A DNA stretch of 64,000 nt from JAICUY01 sp038250515 (GCA_038250515.1 JBBSCG010000003.1:24841-88840), one strand, 5' to 3'. Shown: positions 42,601-51,814, counted from the first letter of the stretch. Program-made: numbers and translations. Notes: generated by a model not told the origin, from the sequence alone.

Positions 42601-44574
42601 GTGACGACGGCAGCATCGGTCCTGGATGGCCTCAATGAGGAACAGCGCGAGGCTGCCATGGCGACAAGCGGCCCGGTTGCCATCCTCGCAGGCGCGGGCA
42701 CGGGCAAGACGCGAGTGATCAGCCACCGCGTCGCGTATGCGGTCGCGACCCGCGTCGTGGATCCCAAGCGCATCCTCGTCGTGACGTTCACCGAGAAGGC
42801 GGCGACGGAGATGAAGCATCGGCTGAGCCGGCTGGGACTGCCAGGGGTGGCGGCTTCGACCTTTCACTCGGCTGCCAAGCGACAGCTCGAGTTCTACTGG
42901 CCGCGTCTGCATGGCCAGCCGCTGCCGAATGTGCTGGATTCAAAGCTGGGCATTGTCATTCCACTCGCTCGCCAACTGCCCGGCGGATACAAGTTCACGC
43001 CAGCCAAAGACCTGGCCGATGAGATTGAATGGGCCAAAGCCCGTCGCATCGGTCCTGGGGAGTACGCGGCCGAGGCCGCGCGAGCGCATCGGGAGTCGCC
43101 CATTCCTGCCGACGTGTTTCAAACGGTGTATCGCCGCTACGAACAGGGCAAGCAGCGGGCGGGTGTCATCGATTTCGAGGACATGCTCAGCCTGGCGGTT
43201 GACCTGTACGAGACCGATGCGGATGCCGCCGCCCTCGTGCGGCAGCGCTACGACTGGTTCTCGGTCGACGAGTACCAGGACACCAACCGGCTGCAGGAGG
43301 ATCTGCTTCGCCTGTGGCTGGGCGATCGACGCGATCTCTGCGTCGTCGGCGATGAAAACCAGACGATCTACAGCTTCACCGGCGCGACCGCGGACTACCT
43401 GACGACCTTCAAGGACCGATATCCCGGCTGCCGCGTCATCAATCTCACGCAGAACTACCGCAGCACGCCGCAGATCCTGGCGCTGGCCAACCGGCTGATC
43501 GCGAGCTCGGGCCAACTGAGAGCGACGCTCGACGACGGCAGCGAGCCAAGCCTGGTCGCCTACGCGAACGGGGCTCAGGAGGAATCGGCGATTGTCGCTG
43601 CGATTCGTCAACACGCGAGCAGGCAAATGCAGCTGACCGAGATCGCGATCCTGGTGCGCACCAACGCGCAGCTTGTGCCGTTCGAGTCGGCGCTGACTCG
43701 GGCGGGCATTCCGTTCACCGTTCGCGGCCAGCGCTTCTTCGCTCGGGCAGAGGTTCGGGCGGCACGGCAGGCGCTGAGCAGCGGTCGTGCAACCGGCACA
43801 TTGGAAGAGGTGCTCGCAGCTCGATGGCGGACGATCCTGGGCTTCGATGAGCAGGAGCCATCGGGTCCAGGTGCCGAGGCACGTGACCGACACGCGTCGC
43901 TGCTGACGCTGCTGGGCATCGCGCGGGAGCTCGTCGCACGCGAGCCGGACGCCACGGTCACCGACTACCTCACCGAGCTGCAGCGTCGCGATGGCGATGA
44001 GGCTGCAGCCGGCGGTGCGGGCGTGGTGCTCTCCACGTACCACCGGGCGAAGGGACTCGAATGGGATGTCGTCTTCCTGCCGATGCTGGAGGATGGGACG
44101 CTGCCCAGTCGCCAGTCACTGAGCGACGACGCCGCGGTGCGGGAAGAGCGACGGCTGCTGTACGTCGGCATCACGCGGGCACGCAAACAGTTGGCGGTGT
44201 CCTGGGCAGCGCAGCGCCTGAACCCCAAGGGCGGCGTCGCACGGGCGAAGCCCTCACGCTTCATTGCGGAGCTGCATCCAGGGCGCGTGATGCGCCCGAC
44301 GGCTGCAACAGCGGTTCCACCCGCCGGCGCGGCCCCGGCCAAGGGCGCCGCGGCCGACCTGTACGAGGCGCTCCGGTCGTGGCGCATCAAGCGTGCGCGA
44401 ACCGACGGCGTGCCTGCGTACGTCGTCGCCGACAACAAGACGCTCACCGCAGTGGCGACGGAGAGACCGATGAACGCGGCCGAGCTGCTCGCCGTTCCCG
44501 GCATGGGACCGCACCGCGTCGCGACCTATGGAGCGGAGATGCTGCAGATCATCGCTTCGGCGTCTGAGAAATAG
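42601..44574 (+). CDS. UvrD/REP-type ATP-dependent DNA helicase with HRDC domain
   Basis: SF1A helicase of about 657 aa. Motifs: Q-motif LNEEQREA, Walker A AGAGTGKT near residue 31-37, Walker B and II VDEYQDTN near 221, GDENQTIYSFTGA, NYRSTPQILALANRL, and motif VI VGITRARKQL. Residues about 585-655 are an HRDC domain (LRSWRIKRARTDGVPAYVV, LLAVPGMGPHRVATYG), as in actinobacterial UvrD2. Probably unwinds DNA in repair. The GTG at 42601 is preferred because the helicase fold begins a few residues later and the RelE stop is just upstream. Confidence 0.92.
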   Translation: MTTAASVLDGLNEEQREAAMATSGPVAILAGAGTGKTRVISHRVAYAVATRVVDPKRILVVTFTEKAATEMKHRLSRLGLPGVAASTFHSAAKRQLEFYWPRLHGQPLPNVLDSKLGIVIPLARQLPGGYKFTPAKDLADEIEWAKARRIGPGEYAAEAARAHRESPIPADVFQTVYRRYEQGKQRAGVIDFEDMLSLAVDLYETDADAAALVRQRYDWFSVDEYQDTNRLQEDLLRLWLGDRRDLCVVGDENQTIYSFTGATADYLTTFKDRYPGCRVINLTQNYRSTPQILALANRLIASSGQLRATLDDGSEPSLVAYANGAQEESAIVAAIRQHASRQMQLTEIAILVRTNAQLVPFESALTRAGIPFTVRGQRFFARAEVRAARQALSSGRATGTLEEVLAARWRTILGFDEQEPSGPGAEARDRHASLLTLLGIARELVAREPDATVTDYLTELQRRDGDEAAAGGAGVVLSTYHRAKGLEWDVVFLPMLEDGTLPSRQSLSDDAAVREERRLLYVGITRARKQLAVSWAAQRLNPKGGVARAKPSRFIAELHPGRVMRPTAATAVPPAGAAPAKGAAADLYEALRSWRIKRARTDGVPAYVVADNKTLTAVATERPMNAAELLAVPGMGPHRVATYGAEMLQIIASASEK

Positions 44575-44971
44575 GACGCAGTGGTTCTTCAAAGTGGCCG
44601 CAGATGCTGCAGGTTCGGTTTGGCGTCTGAGAAAGAGGCCCAGTGGTCCTCTCGCGAGTCTCCCGACCCTCCACCGATTCGACACAGCCGACAGCCGGGG
44701 TGATCGTCCGTTCAGAGGACCTCGGACACGATTGGCGCGTGATTGCTGTCGAGTTGGCTGTCGACGTGCTGCAATCCCTGCGCGGGGATGAAAGCCACCT
44801 CGCGACCGCACACGAGGCATCATCGTTGTCGTCATCGTCCACGCGTTCGTACCCCGTCCTCACTAAGACGCAAGAACGCGTCGCCCTCCGGCCGGGCAAG
44901 CGCGGATTTTACTAACTCCGCGTTCCCAGCCCTCCCTGTGCGGCGCTCCTTGCGGACCGAGGGCGGCAATT
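44575..44971. other. Gene-poor stretch with a short direct repeat
   Basis: GGCGTCTGAGAAATAGGACG (44558-44577, end of the helicase gene) is echoed by GGCGTCTGAGAAAGAGGCCC at about 44622, each followed by CAGTGGT. On the minus strand about 44720-44825 reads CLVCGREVAFIPAQGLQHVD to a stop, a possible relic of a small zinc-ribbon protein. No intact gene is visible. Confidence 0.45.
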
Positions 44972-45355
44972 TCAGGAAGGCGACGCGACGACGAGTCCGA
45001 CAGCACGAGCAGCATCGGCCAAGCGAAGGTCATATGTGACGAACGCCTCGAGCGTCTCAGCGAACGCGAGGGCGGAAGCCAGGTGGATCGCATCCAGGGA
45101 TCGAAGGGTGTTGGGTAGCAAACGCCCAGCGAGCTCCGCAATCGCTGCATCCAGCTCCACGTAGTCCAGGAAGCCCATCACGGCCGGAATCTCGCCCAAT
45201 GCGTCAGGCCTGCGCGACCCCACTGCCCGCGCGATCTCAACAGACAGAACGCGGCTGCTGACGCGTGCGGAACAGCTCTCCAGATACGAGATAAGCGCAC
45301 TCGTTTCCGCCTCCGCGACCACGAGCTTCACTGCGGCCGACGCATCGAGGTACAC
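44972..45355 (-). CDS. VapC-family PIN-domain toxin
   Basis: Toxin of 127 aa. PIN acidic residues: D in YLDASAAVKL, E in SVEIARAV, D in RSLDAIHLASAL and D in VTYDLRLADAA. It follows its antitoxin gene by 5 nt on the minus strand. Confidence 0.88.
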   Translation of the reverse strand: MYLDASAAVKLVVAEAETSALISYLESCSARVSSRVLSVEIARAVGSRRPDALGEIPAVMGFLDYVELDAAIAELAGRLLPNTLRSLDAIHLASALAFAETLEAFVTYDLRLADAARAVGLVVASPS

Positions 45356-45360
45356 CGGCG

Positions 45361-45666
45361 CTACCAGGGTTCCTCCTCCCGCATCTCGATGATGATCTGC
45401 GACAGCGGCTTCCCGCCGGTCGCGGGCAGCGGGGGCGGCAAGTCCTCCCAGCGCCGGGTCGCCAACGTGATGCGGCCGTCCGCCACCATCTGCTCATATA
45501 CCGATGTGGTTCGGCCCTCGAGGGGAGTCAGCCGCGCCACCGGCTCACCACGCTCGGTCACCTCGTACGCGCGCCCCTCCTCACGCACGCGCTTCACGTA
45601 CACAGATAGATTCTGCCGCAGCTCGCGGATCCCCACGCGCTCAGGCCCTGGCTTCCTGGTGCTCAT
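45361..45666 (-). CDS. Phd/YefM-type antitoxin for VapC
   Basis: Protein of 101 aa: VGIRELRQNLSVYVKRVREE, then YEVTERGEPVARLTPLE, the Phd pattern, with a tail rich in Glu (REEEPW). ATG 45666 lies 8 nt after TACAAT (45675-45680, minus), a near-consensus -10 box. Confidence 0.87.
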   Translation of the reverse strand: MSTRKPGPERVGIRELRQNLSVYVKRVREEGRAYEVTERGEPVARLTPLEGRTTSVYEQMVADGRITLATRRWEDLPPPLPATGGKPLSQIIIEMREEEPW

Positions 45667-45674
45667 GACGCACA

Positions 45675-45680
45675 ATTGTA
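45675..45680 (-). promoter_or_regulatory. Leaderless promoter -10 of the VapC/Phd locus
   Basis: TACAAT on the minus strand ends 8 nt before the antitoxin ATG. Confidence 0.55.
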
Positions 45681-45720
45681 GCACATCAACGCCGCCGAAC
45701 CAGCCGCGCATGGCCAGAAG

Positions 45721-45885
45721 TGGCCGATGTGCCACCGGGTGGAGATAACGGCGAAGATGAGGCTCTCGCAGGCCTGATTCAGCCCGCTTCGTCGCCGCTT
45801 CTGCCACCTGCTGACCGAAACCGCCAACTCGGGGCCGATTCGCACGGCAACTTGTCCGTTAGCTCCACCCGGTGGCAGATCGGCG
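45721..45885 (+). repeat. MITE-like element (family B repeat, copy 2)
   Basis: About 165 bp bounded by imperfect terminal inverted repeats: TGCCACCGGGTGGAG ending at 45744 and CTCCACCCGGTGGCA from 45863, extending into GGCCGAT/ATCGGC on the outside. The internal right half (45810-45880) matches 38099-38185. It has no gene. Confidence 0.65.
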
Positions 45886-45992
45886 CGATCACAGCCGCGC
45901 TGTCGCCTCTCTGGGGTCGCCTCAGCCGCCTGAGGACCGCGCCAGCTCGGGATGGGTCGAGGTGATCTCCCCGGCGAGGTCAATGACCGCCG

Positions 45993-47093
45993 CTACAGCG
46001 CGACCCCGACCAGTACCGGCTCGGGCTGCAGCACGACGCCGAACTCCGCCTGCACGCGGCCTTGCACGAACCTGGCTAGCTCCACGATCTCGGCCGCGGT
46101 CGCCCCGCCCCTGTTGATCAGCGCGAGTGTGTGCTTGCTCGATATCGCGGCGCGCGACCCCGGCAACGCAAAGCCGCGCATGATACCGGACCGTTCGATC
46201 AGCCACGCAGCGCTCAACTTCACCCGAGAATCGGCCGGCCACCGCGGCGCGGCAGCTGGCAGCGAGCGCCCAATGTCTTCACTCACGATCGGATTGGTGA
46301 AGAACGAACCGGCACTCACCGAGTCCGGATCCGCGGCATCCAGCACCATGCCCTTCGATGCTCGGAGGGCCAGCACCGCACGCCGCAAGTCGGCCAGCGG
46401 AACGCGCTCGCCGACACGAACACCGAGGGTCGTTGCCAGCTGTCCGTACGCCACCGGCTGGCTGAGCGCAGATGACTCGTCTGCGCCGGCCGAGCCCGCG
46501 CCGTCCTCGAACACGTCCAGCTCGATCGCCAGAATGATGCCGCGAACAAGGCCCGCCTTGACCCTGGACGTCCGGTACCCCAGTTTGAGCTCGGAGGCGA
46601 GAACCCGCGAGGCTGCACGGGTCTCGAAGTCCAACAAGTGCACAGCGACGAGGCTCTCCGAGAGTTCCTGTCCGTAGGCGCCGATGTTCTGCACGGGTGC
46701 CGCACCGCAGCATCCGGGGATGCCCGATAAGGCTTCGATCCCGGTCCAGCCCTGATCGACGGTGTACGCGACCAGGTTGTCCCACGGCTCGCCGGCCTGC
46801 ACGCGGAGGCGGACCGTGCCGTTTTGCTGCGGAACGTCCAGCTGCTCGATGCCCCTCGTGACCAGGCGGATCACCGTCCCCTCGAACCCCTTATCGCTGG
46901 TGACGGTATTCGACCCGCCGCCGACCAGCAGCCAGTCATCGTCCCTGTCCCAGACTTCGAGGGCATCGGCCACGAGCTCCAGTTCAGTTCGCGGCGCGAT
47001 CATGCGTTCGGGCGGACCGCCCACACGCAACGTGGTCAGCGCCGACAGCGGCACAATTGGCGGCTCAATTGGCGATAACGGGCCGGCGGTCAT
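45993..47093 (-). CDS. murB: UDP-N-acetylmuramate dehydrogenase
   Basis: Flavoenzyme of peptidoglycan precursor synthesis, 366 aa, reducing UDP-GlcNAc-enolpyruvate with NADPH. FAD-binding motifs: TTLRVGGPPERM, LLVGGGSNTV and IPGCCGAAPVQNIGAYGQE. The catalytic Ser is in SAGSFFTNPI and the C-terminal KLSAAWLIERSG follows. Length and sequence fit type I MurB of high-GC bacteria. ATG 47093 is used because the family sequence starts near SALTTLRVG; the longer frame adds an unrelated leader. Confidence 0.92.
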   Translation of the reverse strand: MTAGPLSPIEPPIVPLSALTTLRVGGPPERMIAPRTELELVADALEVWDRDDDWLLVGGGSNTVTSDKGFEGTVIRLVTRGIEQLDVPQQNGTVRLRVQAGEPWDNLVAYTVDQGWTGIEALSGIPGCCGAAPVQNIGAYGQELSESLVAVHLLDFETRAASRVLASELKLGYRTSRVKAGLVRGIILAIELDVFEDGAGSAGADESSALSQPVAYGQLATTLGVRVGERVPLADLRRAVLALRASKGMVLDAADPDSVSAGSFFTNPIVSEDIGRSLPAAAPRWPADSRVKLSAAWLIERSGIMRGFALPGSRAAISSKHTLALINRGGATAAEIVELARFVQGRVQAEFGVVLQPEPVLVGVAL

Positions 47094-47312
47094 GTCGCCC
47101 GCACTGTGCGAGACTGACGGGGGTCTGCGCCAACCCGGCCCATGGCGGGCACCTCTTTGCTGTCGCAGGGATTCTCCCACGATCCGCATTGCTCCTCCAC
47201 TCGTTGAACAGGGCGTTGCCAAGGATCAGGTTGGCGCCTCAATGCTGCCACCACCTGTTGGTACACGCTTCGAACCTCCGGCGCCGTGTCCGGCACTCGG
47301 TGCCTTGGCGCC

Positions 47313-47341
47313 TTGACTTTACACGGCACATGCCGTATAAA
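47313..47341 (+). promoter_or_regulatory. Consensus promoter with palindromic operator
   Basis: TTGACT (47313-47318), 17-nt spacer, TATAAA (47336-47341). Between and over these boxes lies an inverted repeat TACACGGCA-CA-TGCCGTATA (47320-47339, one mismatched pair), positioned to block RNA polymerase when bound. It drives the small membrane protein gene and probably the winged-helix gene at 47737. Confidence 0.65.
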
Positions 47342-47378
47342 TTAGGAGCCACCGAACGGCCCCCATGTGTTAGAGGGA

Positions 47379-47702
47379 ATGGGCTCGCATGTGGAAACGA
47401 TGACGCTAAGCGACCTCCTCTCAGGAGAAGCTGTCTCGGACTGGCGACGTCACCGTCCGCCAATTGGGGTGTTCGACTCAGCGGCTGGTTCTTGGACGGC
47501 AACGGTCGGATTCGCTGCGGCCATCATCCTGGGGACACTCCCGATCCTCGCTCTGGTCGGGCTGTGCTGGCTTGGCGGCCGCCACCTCCGGCGCGCCGTA
47601 CCGTCAGGGCCATTGACAACTGCGGAGCACGGACGCGGGACGCCAGCGATGACGGAGGCCCCGGCCCCTCCGCGAACGACGTCCCGCCGTGGCGCGCAGT
47701 GA
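47379..47702 (+). CDS. Small single-pass membrane protein
   Basis: Protein of about 107 aa with a polar N-terminus (TLSDLLSGEAVSDWRRHR), one membrane helix (VGFAAAIILGTLPILALVGL) and a basic, Pro-rich tail. No family recognised. Start could be GTG 47367, ATG 47379 or ATG 47400. It has the strongest promoter in the window upstream. It may act with the winged-helix protein that follows 34 nt later. Confidence 0.5.
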   Translation: MGSHVETMTLSDLLSGEAVSDWRRHRPPIGVFDSAAGSWTATVGFAAAIILGTLPILALVGLCWLGGRHLRRAVPSGPLTTAEHGRGTPAMTEAPAPPRTTSRRGAQ

Positions 47703-47736
47703 CGCTTGAGGCCGCGGAGCAGCTGGGAGTCGCCCG

Positions 47737-48144
47737 ATGACGATCGACCTTCCGGCTGCTGACGCTCCAGCAGCTGCGCCACGTACCGGCGGCAGCTCTG
47801 GGCTCGAGGCTGACGAGCTGACCGCGGCCATTCTGCGGTTTCTGCGTCGCTTCCCAAACAAGTTTGTCGACCTGACGCCGCTGGCCGAGGAGCTCGGTGT
47901 TGATCCGATTGCGATGCAGCTCACCGTGGAGCGACTGGCGCGACGCGGGTTGTTGACGTTGCCGTTCATCGAACCCAGCACGGCCGGCGGGGGCGAACTG
48001 ACGGAGCGCGGCGTGGCCTGGCTGATCGGGCACAAGGGCGGGACGCCGGTCGACGTGCCGGACGTTCTGAAGCCCGCCACGGCGCCGACCATCCACCGGG
48101 GCGGCAGGCTACCCCGCGCCGACGTCTACGGTCCAGGTCGCTGA
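47737..48144 (+). CDS. Small winged-helix protein
   Basis: Protein of 135 aa. Residues 25-90 read ELTAAILRFLRRFPNKFVDL, then LAEELGVDPIAMQLTVERLA and RRGLLTLPF, a winged-helix DNA-binding pattern. The C-terminal 40 residues are Pro/Gly-rich and basic. It could be the repressor of the palindromic operator at 47320-47339, but this is a guess from proximity. Confidence 0.6.
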   Translation: MTIDLPAADAPAAAPRTGGSSGLEADELTAAILRFLRRFPNKFVDLTPLAEELGVDPIAMQLTVERLARRGLLTLPFIEPSTAGGGELTERGVAWLIGHKGGTPVDVPDVLKPATAPTIHRGGRLPRADVYGPGR

Positions 48145-48169
48145 GATCTGCAGGCGAGCACCGGCCCGC

Positions 48170-48259
48170 CGAGCATGGTCCCAGGCGTTGCGGACCATGC
48201 TCGTGAGTTCGGGCGTCGACGAGGACGACATCCGGACCGAAGAGTTCACCGGCTACTGA
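48170..48259 (+). pseudogene. 3' remnant of an FAD/NAD(P)-binding oxidoreductase
   Basis: About 29 codons ending in a stop: RAWSQALRTMLVSSGVDEDD and then IRTEEFTGY. The closing tEEFtGY motif is typical of ferredoxin-reductase-type oxidoreductases. Nothing upstream matches, so just the tail survives in front of the AhpD-like gene. Confidence 0.6.
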
Positions 48260-48272
48260 AGGAGTGAGATCC

Positions 48273-48737
48273 ATGAGACTCGATTACGCGCACGAACTTC
48301 CCGAGGCATCACGAGCGATGAGCCAGCTCGAGCGCGTCGTCGAGGCGAGCACGCTGGAACCGAACATGCGCGAGCTCATCAAGCTCCGTGCCTCGCAGAT
48401 CAATGGCTGCGCGTACTGCGTGGACATGCACACGAAGGACGCCCAGGCGATGGGCGAGGATGCACAACGGCTGCACCTGGTCGCGGTCTGGCGCGAGACA
48501 GCGGTGTTCAGCCCTCGGGAGCGGGCGGCCCTCGCCTGGACCGAAGCGCTCACGCTTCTGCCCGAATCCGCGGCGCCCGATGATGTCTATGAGGAGGTCG
48601 CACGGCAGTTCGGACCCGCGGAGCAGGTCGCCTTGACACTGGCGATCATCGCGATCAACGGATGGAATCGCCTCGCGATCGGCTTCCGGCGACCGGTCGG
48701 CGCCTACGTGTCGCACCGTCATGCAGTGGCGGCGTGA
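48273..48737 (+). CDS. AhpD-like carboxymuconolactone decarboxylase-family protein
   Basis: Protein of 154 aa. The redox motif CAYCVDMHTKDA (C-x-x-C with nearby His) near residue 46 is that of AhpD-like alkylhydroperoxidases, and the helices around it (ELIKLRASQING, REAVFSPRERAALAWTEALT-like) fit the family. GGAG precedes the ATG by 8 nt. Probably reduces peroxides or maintains thiol redox state. Confidence 0.9.
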   Translation: MRLDYAHELPEASRAMSQLERVVEASTLEPNMRELIKLRASQINGCAYCVDMHTKDAQAMGEDAQRLHLVAVWRETAVFSPRERAALAWTEALTLLPESAAPDDVYEEVARQFGPAEQVALTLAIIAINGWNRLAIGFRRPVGAYVSHRHAVAA

Positions 48738-48829
48738 GGCCGATAGCCTTGCCTCGGCGCCCCGGTCCCCATCGCCGACGACCCGCGATGCACCCACTGG
48801 GTATGACATCCCTCAGTCGAACCTTCGGC

Positions 48830-49883
48830 ATAGGTGAAGATCTCGACCGGCCGGCCGTCGGGGCCGACGGCGATGGGCGGCGGCGCGTCCGTATCGGTCA
48901 GGGCGTAGCGGGCGGCGAATTCGTGGATGGCCTTGCTCGAGCGCCGGTTCTCGTTGAGGTAGTAGACCGGCGGCGACTCCGGCATGACGACGCCGAGCTC
49001 GTCGGGCTGGCGGGCGTGGTAAAGGTCCTGGTTGGCGTCGCCGAAGACGTACATGATCCCCCGTTGGCGGTCGCGCAGCAGGTCGAGCAGCGGCAGCCAC
49101 CAGACCGCGTCGAGATCCTGGCGCTCGTCAACCACGATGGCGTCAAACCGATGGTCCGGCAGGCGCGTGAGTGCCTGGTCCAGCACGTTCGGCAGCTCAT
49201 CGAAGTAGGCCGTGTCGCGCACCGGGGTGGGACCGATGAGCCCGGCATCGGTCCCCAGCCGCTCCGCCAGGCGATGGAAGGTGCTGACCGTCACGCCGCT
49301 GGACCTGACCGATGGTCGCGGCCAGGTGCTCGGCCAGCGGCCGGTTGAAGCAGGTGAGCAGCACCTCGAAGCCCTGGGCGGCCAAGCGGCGCGCCTTCTC
49401 GGCGGCGAGCAGCGTCTTGCCCGAGCCCGCCACGCCGAGGACGAGTGCCCGACGCTGGGCGTTGAGCATGTCGAACGCGCCGAACTGCAGGGCGCTCAGT
49501 CCGATGCGGGCCTCGTCGGATGCGACGTCGGCGGCGAGCGGCGAGGCGATCTCGATGGGCCGCGCCAGCAGGGCGTCGAGCGCTTCCATGCCCATCCTGC
49601 CGGGTGGCCCACCGTCGGCCGACGCATCGCCCGAGGCGCTCCACCAGTCGAAGATCTCGCGCACCCGCTCGCCGACGCGCTCGAGGTCGCCGTGGTCGAT
49701 GACGATCTTGCGCGGCCCATCCGCCGGCGCGGGATGCGGGTCGTAGGTAGCATCCGGGAAGGCGACGGCGTGCGTGAATCGCACCTCGTGGGCCGGCCAG
49801 GCCGGCAGGTCGTGGCAGACGCGCCGCAGGGCGTGCATCGCGCGGGTCACCTGCGCGAACGGGTCCTTGATGTAGCGTTCGGC
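48830..49883 (-). pseudogene. Truncated, frameshifted NERD/UvrD-like helicase
   Basis: From 49883 the frame opens immediately after the stop of the nucleotidyltransferase gene with ERYIKDPFAQVTRAMHALRR, so the 5' part (NERD nuclease) is cut off at that junction. Walker A GVAGSGKT follows near 49420. Near 49300-49312 the frame shifts: one frame ends HLAATIGQ, the other continues GVTVSTFHRLAERLG, VVDERQDLD (motif II) and NENRRSSKAIHEFAARYALT. Similarity ends near 48830 without the last helicase motifs. It is broken in three ways and certainly inactive. Confidence 0.8.
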
Positions 49884-50381
49884 TCAGCGGCGGCGATCGA
49901 TCTCGTCGCGCAGGGCGCCGAGCACCTCCACCTCGATGAGATCCTTCGGCCGACCGGCGGCCCGCTTCATCCTGATCAAGTCGTCGAGCGCAGCGACCTG
50001 GATCGTGAGCCCGTCGAGATCGGTGGCGATCGCGGTGCGCACCAGGTCGTCGTACCCACCTGTGCCCTGGGGGGTGGCGAGGATGTCGAAGTCGCCGGCA
50101 TCGGTGGTGAACGTGAACGAGTCGCCGGCCGCCAGGGTCCGGGCGTCGAGCATGAACGGGACCTCCACATCGACGCCGCGCAGGCGGGCGCCCAAGTCGC
50201 GGAGGACCCCCGTCAGCGCCTCCTGGTTGGGCCGATCGCGCGCATGGCAGATGTCCAGGTCGCGCGTCATGGTCGGTGAGCCAAGGATTCGGCCGGCGAA
50301 GGCGCCGATGACGACGTAGCGCACGCCGGCATCGTTGAGAGCGCGAAAGATCCGGAGCGGATCAAAGCGTGCCGGCCTCAA
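49884..50381 (-). CDS. MNT/AbiEii-like nucleotidyltransferase, probable TA toxin
   Basis: Protein of 165 aa with the minimal nucleotidyltransferase pattern: YVVIGAFAGRILGSPTMTRD, then LDICHARD (GS...DxD site) and a later Asp in GDFDILA. It starts with TTG overlapping the stop of an upstream HTH gene (TTGA). Paired HTH plus nucleotidyltransferase is the layout of AbiE/MNT-type systems; action as a toxin is inferred. Confidence 0.75.
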   Translation of the reverse strand: MRPARFDPLRIFRALNDAGVRYVVIGAFAGRILGSPTMTRDLDICHARDRPNQEALTGVLRDLGARLRGVDVEVPFMLDARTLAAGDSFTFTTDAGDFDILATPQGTGGYDDLVRTAIATDLDGLTIQVAALDDLIRMKRAAGRPKDLIEVEVLGALRDEIDRRR

Positions 50382-50692
50382 GGTCGGCCGGACCGATCGA
50401 AGACCGCGGCGGCCGCGGCATCGGCGGCAGCCAGGCGCGCGCGCTCGCCGGGGGTCAGCCGCAGCAGCTCTCGGATCTGGGTCCGATCGACCCCCTCGCC
50501 CAGCGCCGGGGCCAGCTCCAGGGTGTAGCCGCTCGCGCGCAGAAGCCGATCCAGGGTGTCGGCGCGCGGGGTCAGCAAGCCGAGCTCGATCCGCGCCACC
50601 GTCGATTGCGGCACACCGGCAGCCTGGGCCAACTCACGCTGCGTCATCTGGCAGGCGCGTCGAACGTGACGGACGAGTCGTGCGGCATTCAC
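50378..50692 (-). CDS. XRE-type HTH antitoxin partner
   Basis: Protein of 104 aa. Helix-turn-helix: RRACQMTQRELAQAAGVPQS, then TVARIELGLLTPRADTLDRL. GTG 50692 is preferred because TATGCT (50700-50705, minus) lies 7 nt upstream; an ATG at 50704 overlaps that box. TTGA overlap with the nucleotidyltransferase gene. Confidence 0.78.
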   Translation of the reverse strand: MNAARLVRHVRRACQMTQRELAQAAGVPQSTVARIELGLLTPRADTLDRLLRASGYTLELAPALGEGVDRTQIRELLRLTPGERARLAAADAAAAAVFDRSGRP

Positions 50693-50705
50693 GGAACGCA
50701 GCATA

Positions 50706-51075
50706 GCTGATAGCATTTGAGCTAGCAGCGGACGCGACCTCAATCAGCCGCTGCGTAGCTGAGAAGCGAGTCGTTACGATGTGAAGGTCGAGCACGAACC
50801 GGCTCACACTCAGGTGGACTTCCATAACGCAGCAGCACGCAAGGGATCGCTCGACCGGCTCCGCGCGCCGCGTGACGCCCGAGTCGCGGACGATGCCATC
50901 CGAGCGCGATACGCCGGCGACGCGCGCTCCGGACTCATCGGACCCAATTGCAGTCAACGAGTGGTGGGACAGCCTCCGGGCGGAGGCGTCGGAATCGAAG
51001 CCAGATACAGGTGCCGGTTAAGCGCGGCTAGGTGCCCGAGGCCGCGGGCGTCCTGAGCCGACGCGCGCGTCAGTA
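50706..51075. other. Intergenic region without recognisable genes
   Basis: About 370 bp of high-GC sequence. Frames exist on both strands but none looks like a protein, and no strong repeat or hairpin stands out. Confidence 0.4.
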
Positions 51076-51555
51076 CTACGACGACGTGCCCGTAGCGCGC
51101 CCGCCGAGGCCGATGAGCTCCGCGCGCAACGCCTGCACGAAGGCTCCCGGTTCGGACACGCGGATCCGATCGGTTCGGAAGTCGCGGAGATTGAAGGTCA
51201 CCAGCCATCGACACTCTGCCGCGAGCGCGGCGGCCAGGATCGGTGCGTCCTTCGGATCGGCCTCTCTGGCATCCACCAGCTCCGCCGCCAGCTCGGCGGA
51301 AACCATCGGCAACGGCTGGCACGAAAGCTCGATCAGCGTGCGGAAGGCGGGCAGGGCCGCCGGGAGCTTCTCCGCCAGGTTGCGCTCGGCCTCGATGCGC
51401 GCCTGCTCCGGCACACCGACCTCGATGATCCCCAGCTCGCCGAGTTGGAGCACCACGTGGCTCGCCCCCGCGACCGATGCCGCCCCTGCAAAGAGCGCGT
51501 CCGCGTCGAGGCAGATGCGCAGGCGAGGGGAAAGCGAGGGGTCAGGGGCGCTCAA
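51076..51555 (-). CDS. PIN-domain toxin (PIN_3-like)
   Basis: Protein of 159 aa. Acidic PIN residues: D in RICLDADALFAG, E near IEAERNLAEK, D in ADPKDAPILAAAL and D in TFNLRDFR. The first residues (SAPDPSLSPRL) are an extension. It overlaps the AbrB-type antitoxin by 14 nt. Confidence 0.82.
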   Translation of the reverse strand: MSAPDPSLSPRLRICLDADALFAGAASVAGASHVVLQLGELGIIEVGVPEQARIEAERNLAEKLPAALPAFRTLIELSCQPLPMVSAELAAELVDAREADPKDAPILAAALAAECRWLVTFNLRDFRTDRIRVSEPGAFVQALRAELIGLGGRATGTSS

Positions 51556-51814
51556 GTCGCTCGGCGTGATACCGGGCGCGCTGCTCGCGGAGGCCGTCCA
51601 ACAGCTCCTCCAGACTCAGGCCGGCGCCGGTGCGCAGATACTCGATCTCGGCGGAGAGCTTGTCCGCGACGCTCAACTTGGGCGACAGGAGGATCGCGCC
51701 GTCGAGATCGACGAGTGTCAGCGGATCGCCGTCGGCCAGGTCGTACCGCTCGCGGATGGGTGCAGGCAGGGTTACGGTTCCTCTGCCGCGTATCTGCACA
51801 GTCTTTGTCTGCAT
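51542..51814 (-). CDS. AbrB-type antitoxin
   Basis: Protein of 90 aa: VQIRGRGTVTLPAPIRERYD, then LADGDPLTLVDLDGAILL, an AbrB/SpoVT domain. The C-terminal helix (LSLEELLDGLREQRARYH) probably binds the PIN toxin. TAGGGT at 51821-51826 (minus) lies 6 nt before the ATG. Confidence 0.83.
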   Translation of the reverse strand: MQTKTVQIRGRGTVTLPAPIRERYDLADGDPLTLVDLDGAILLSPKLSVADKLSAEIEYLRTGAGLSLEELLDGLREQRARYHAERLERP

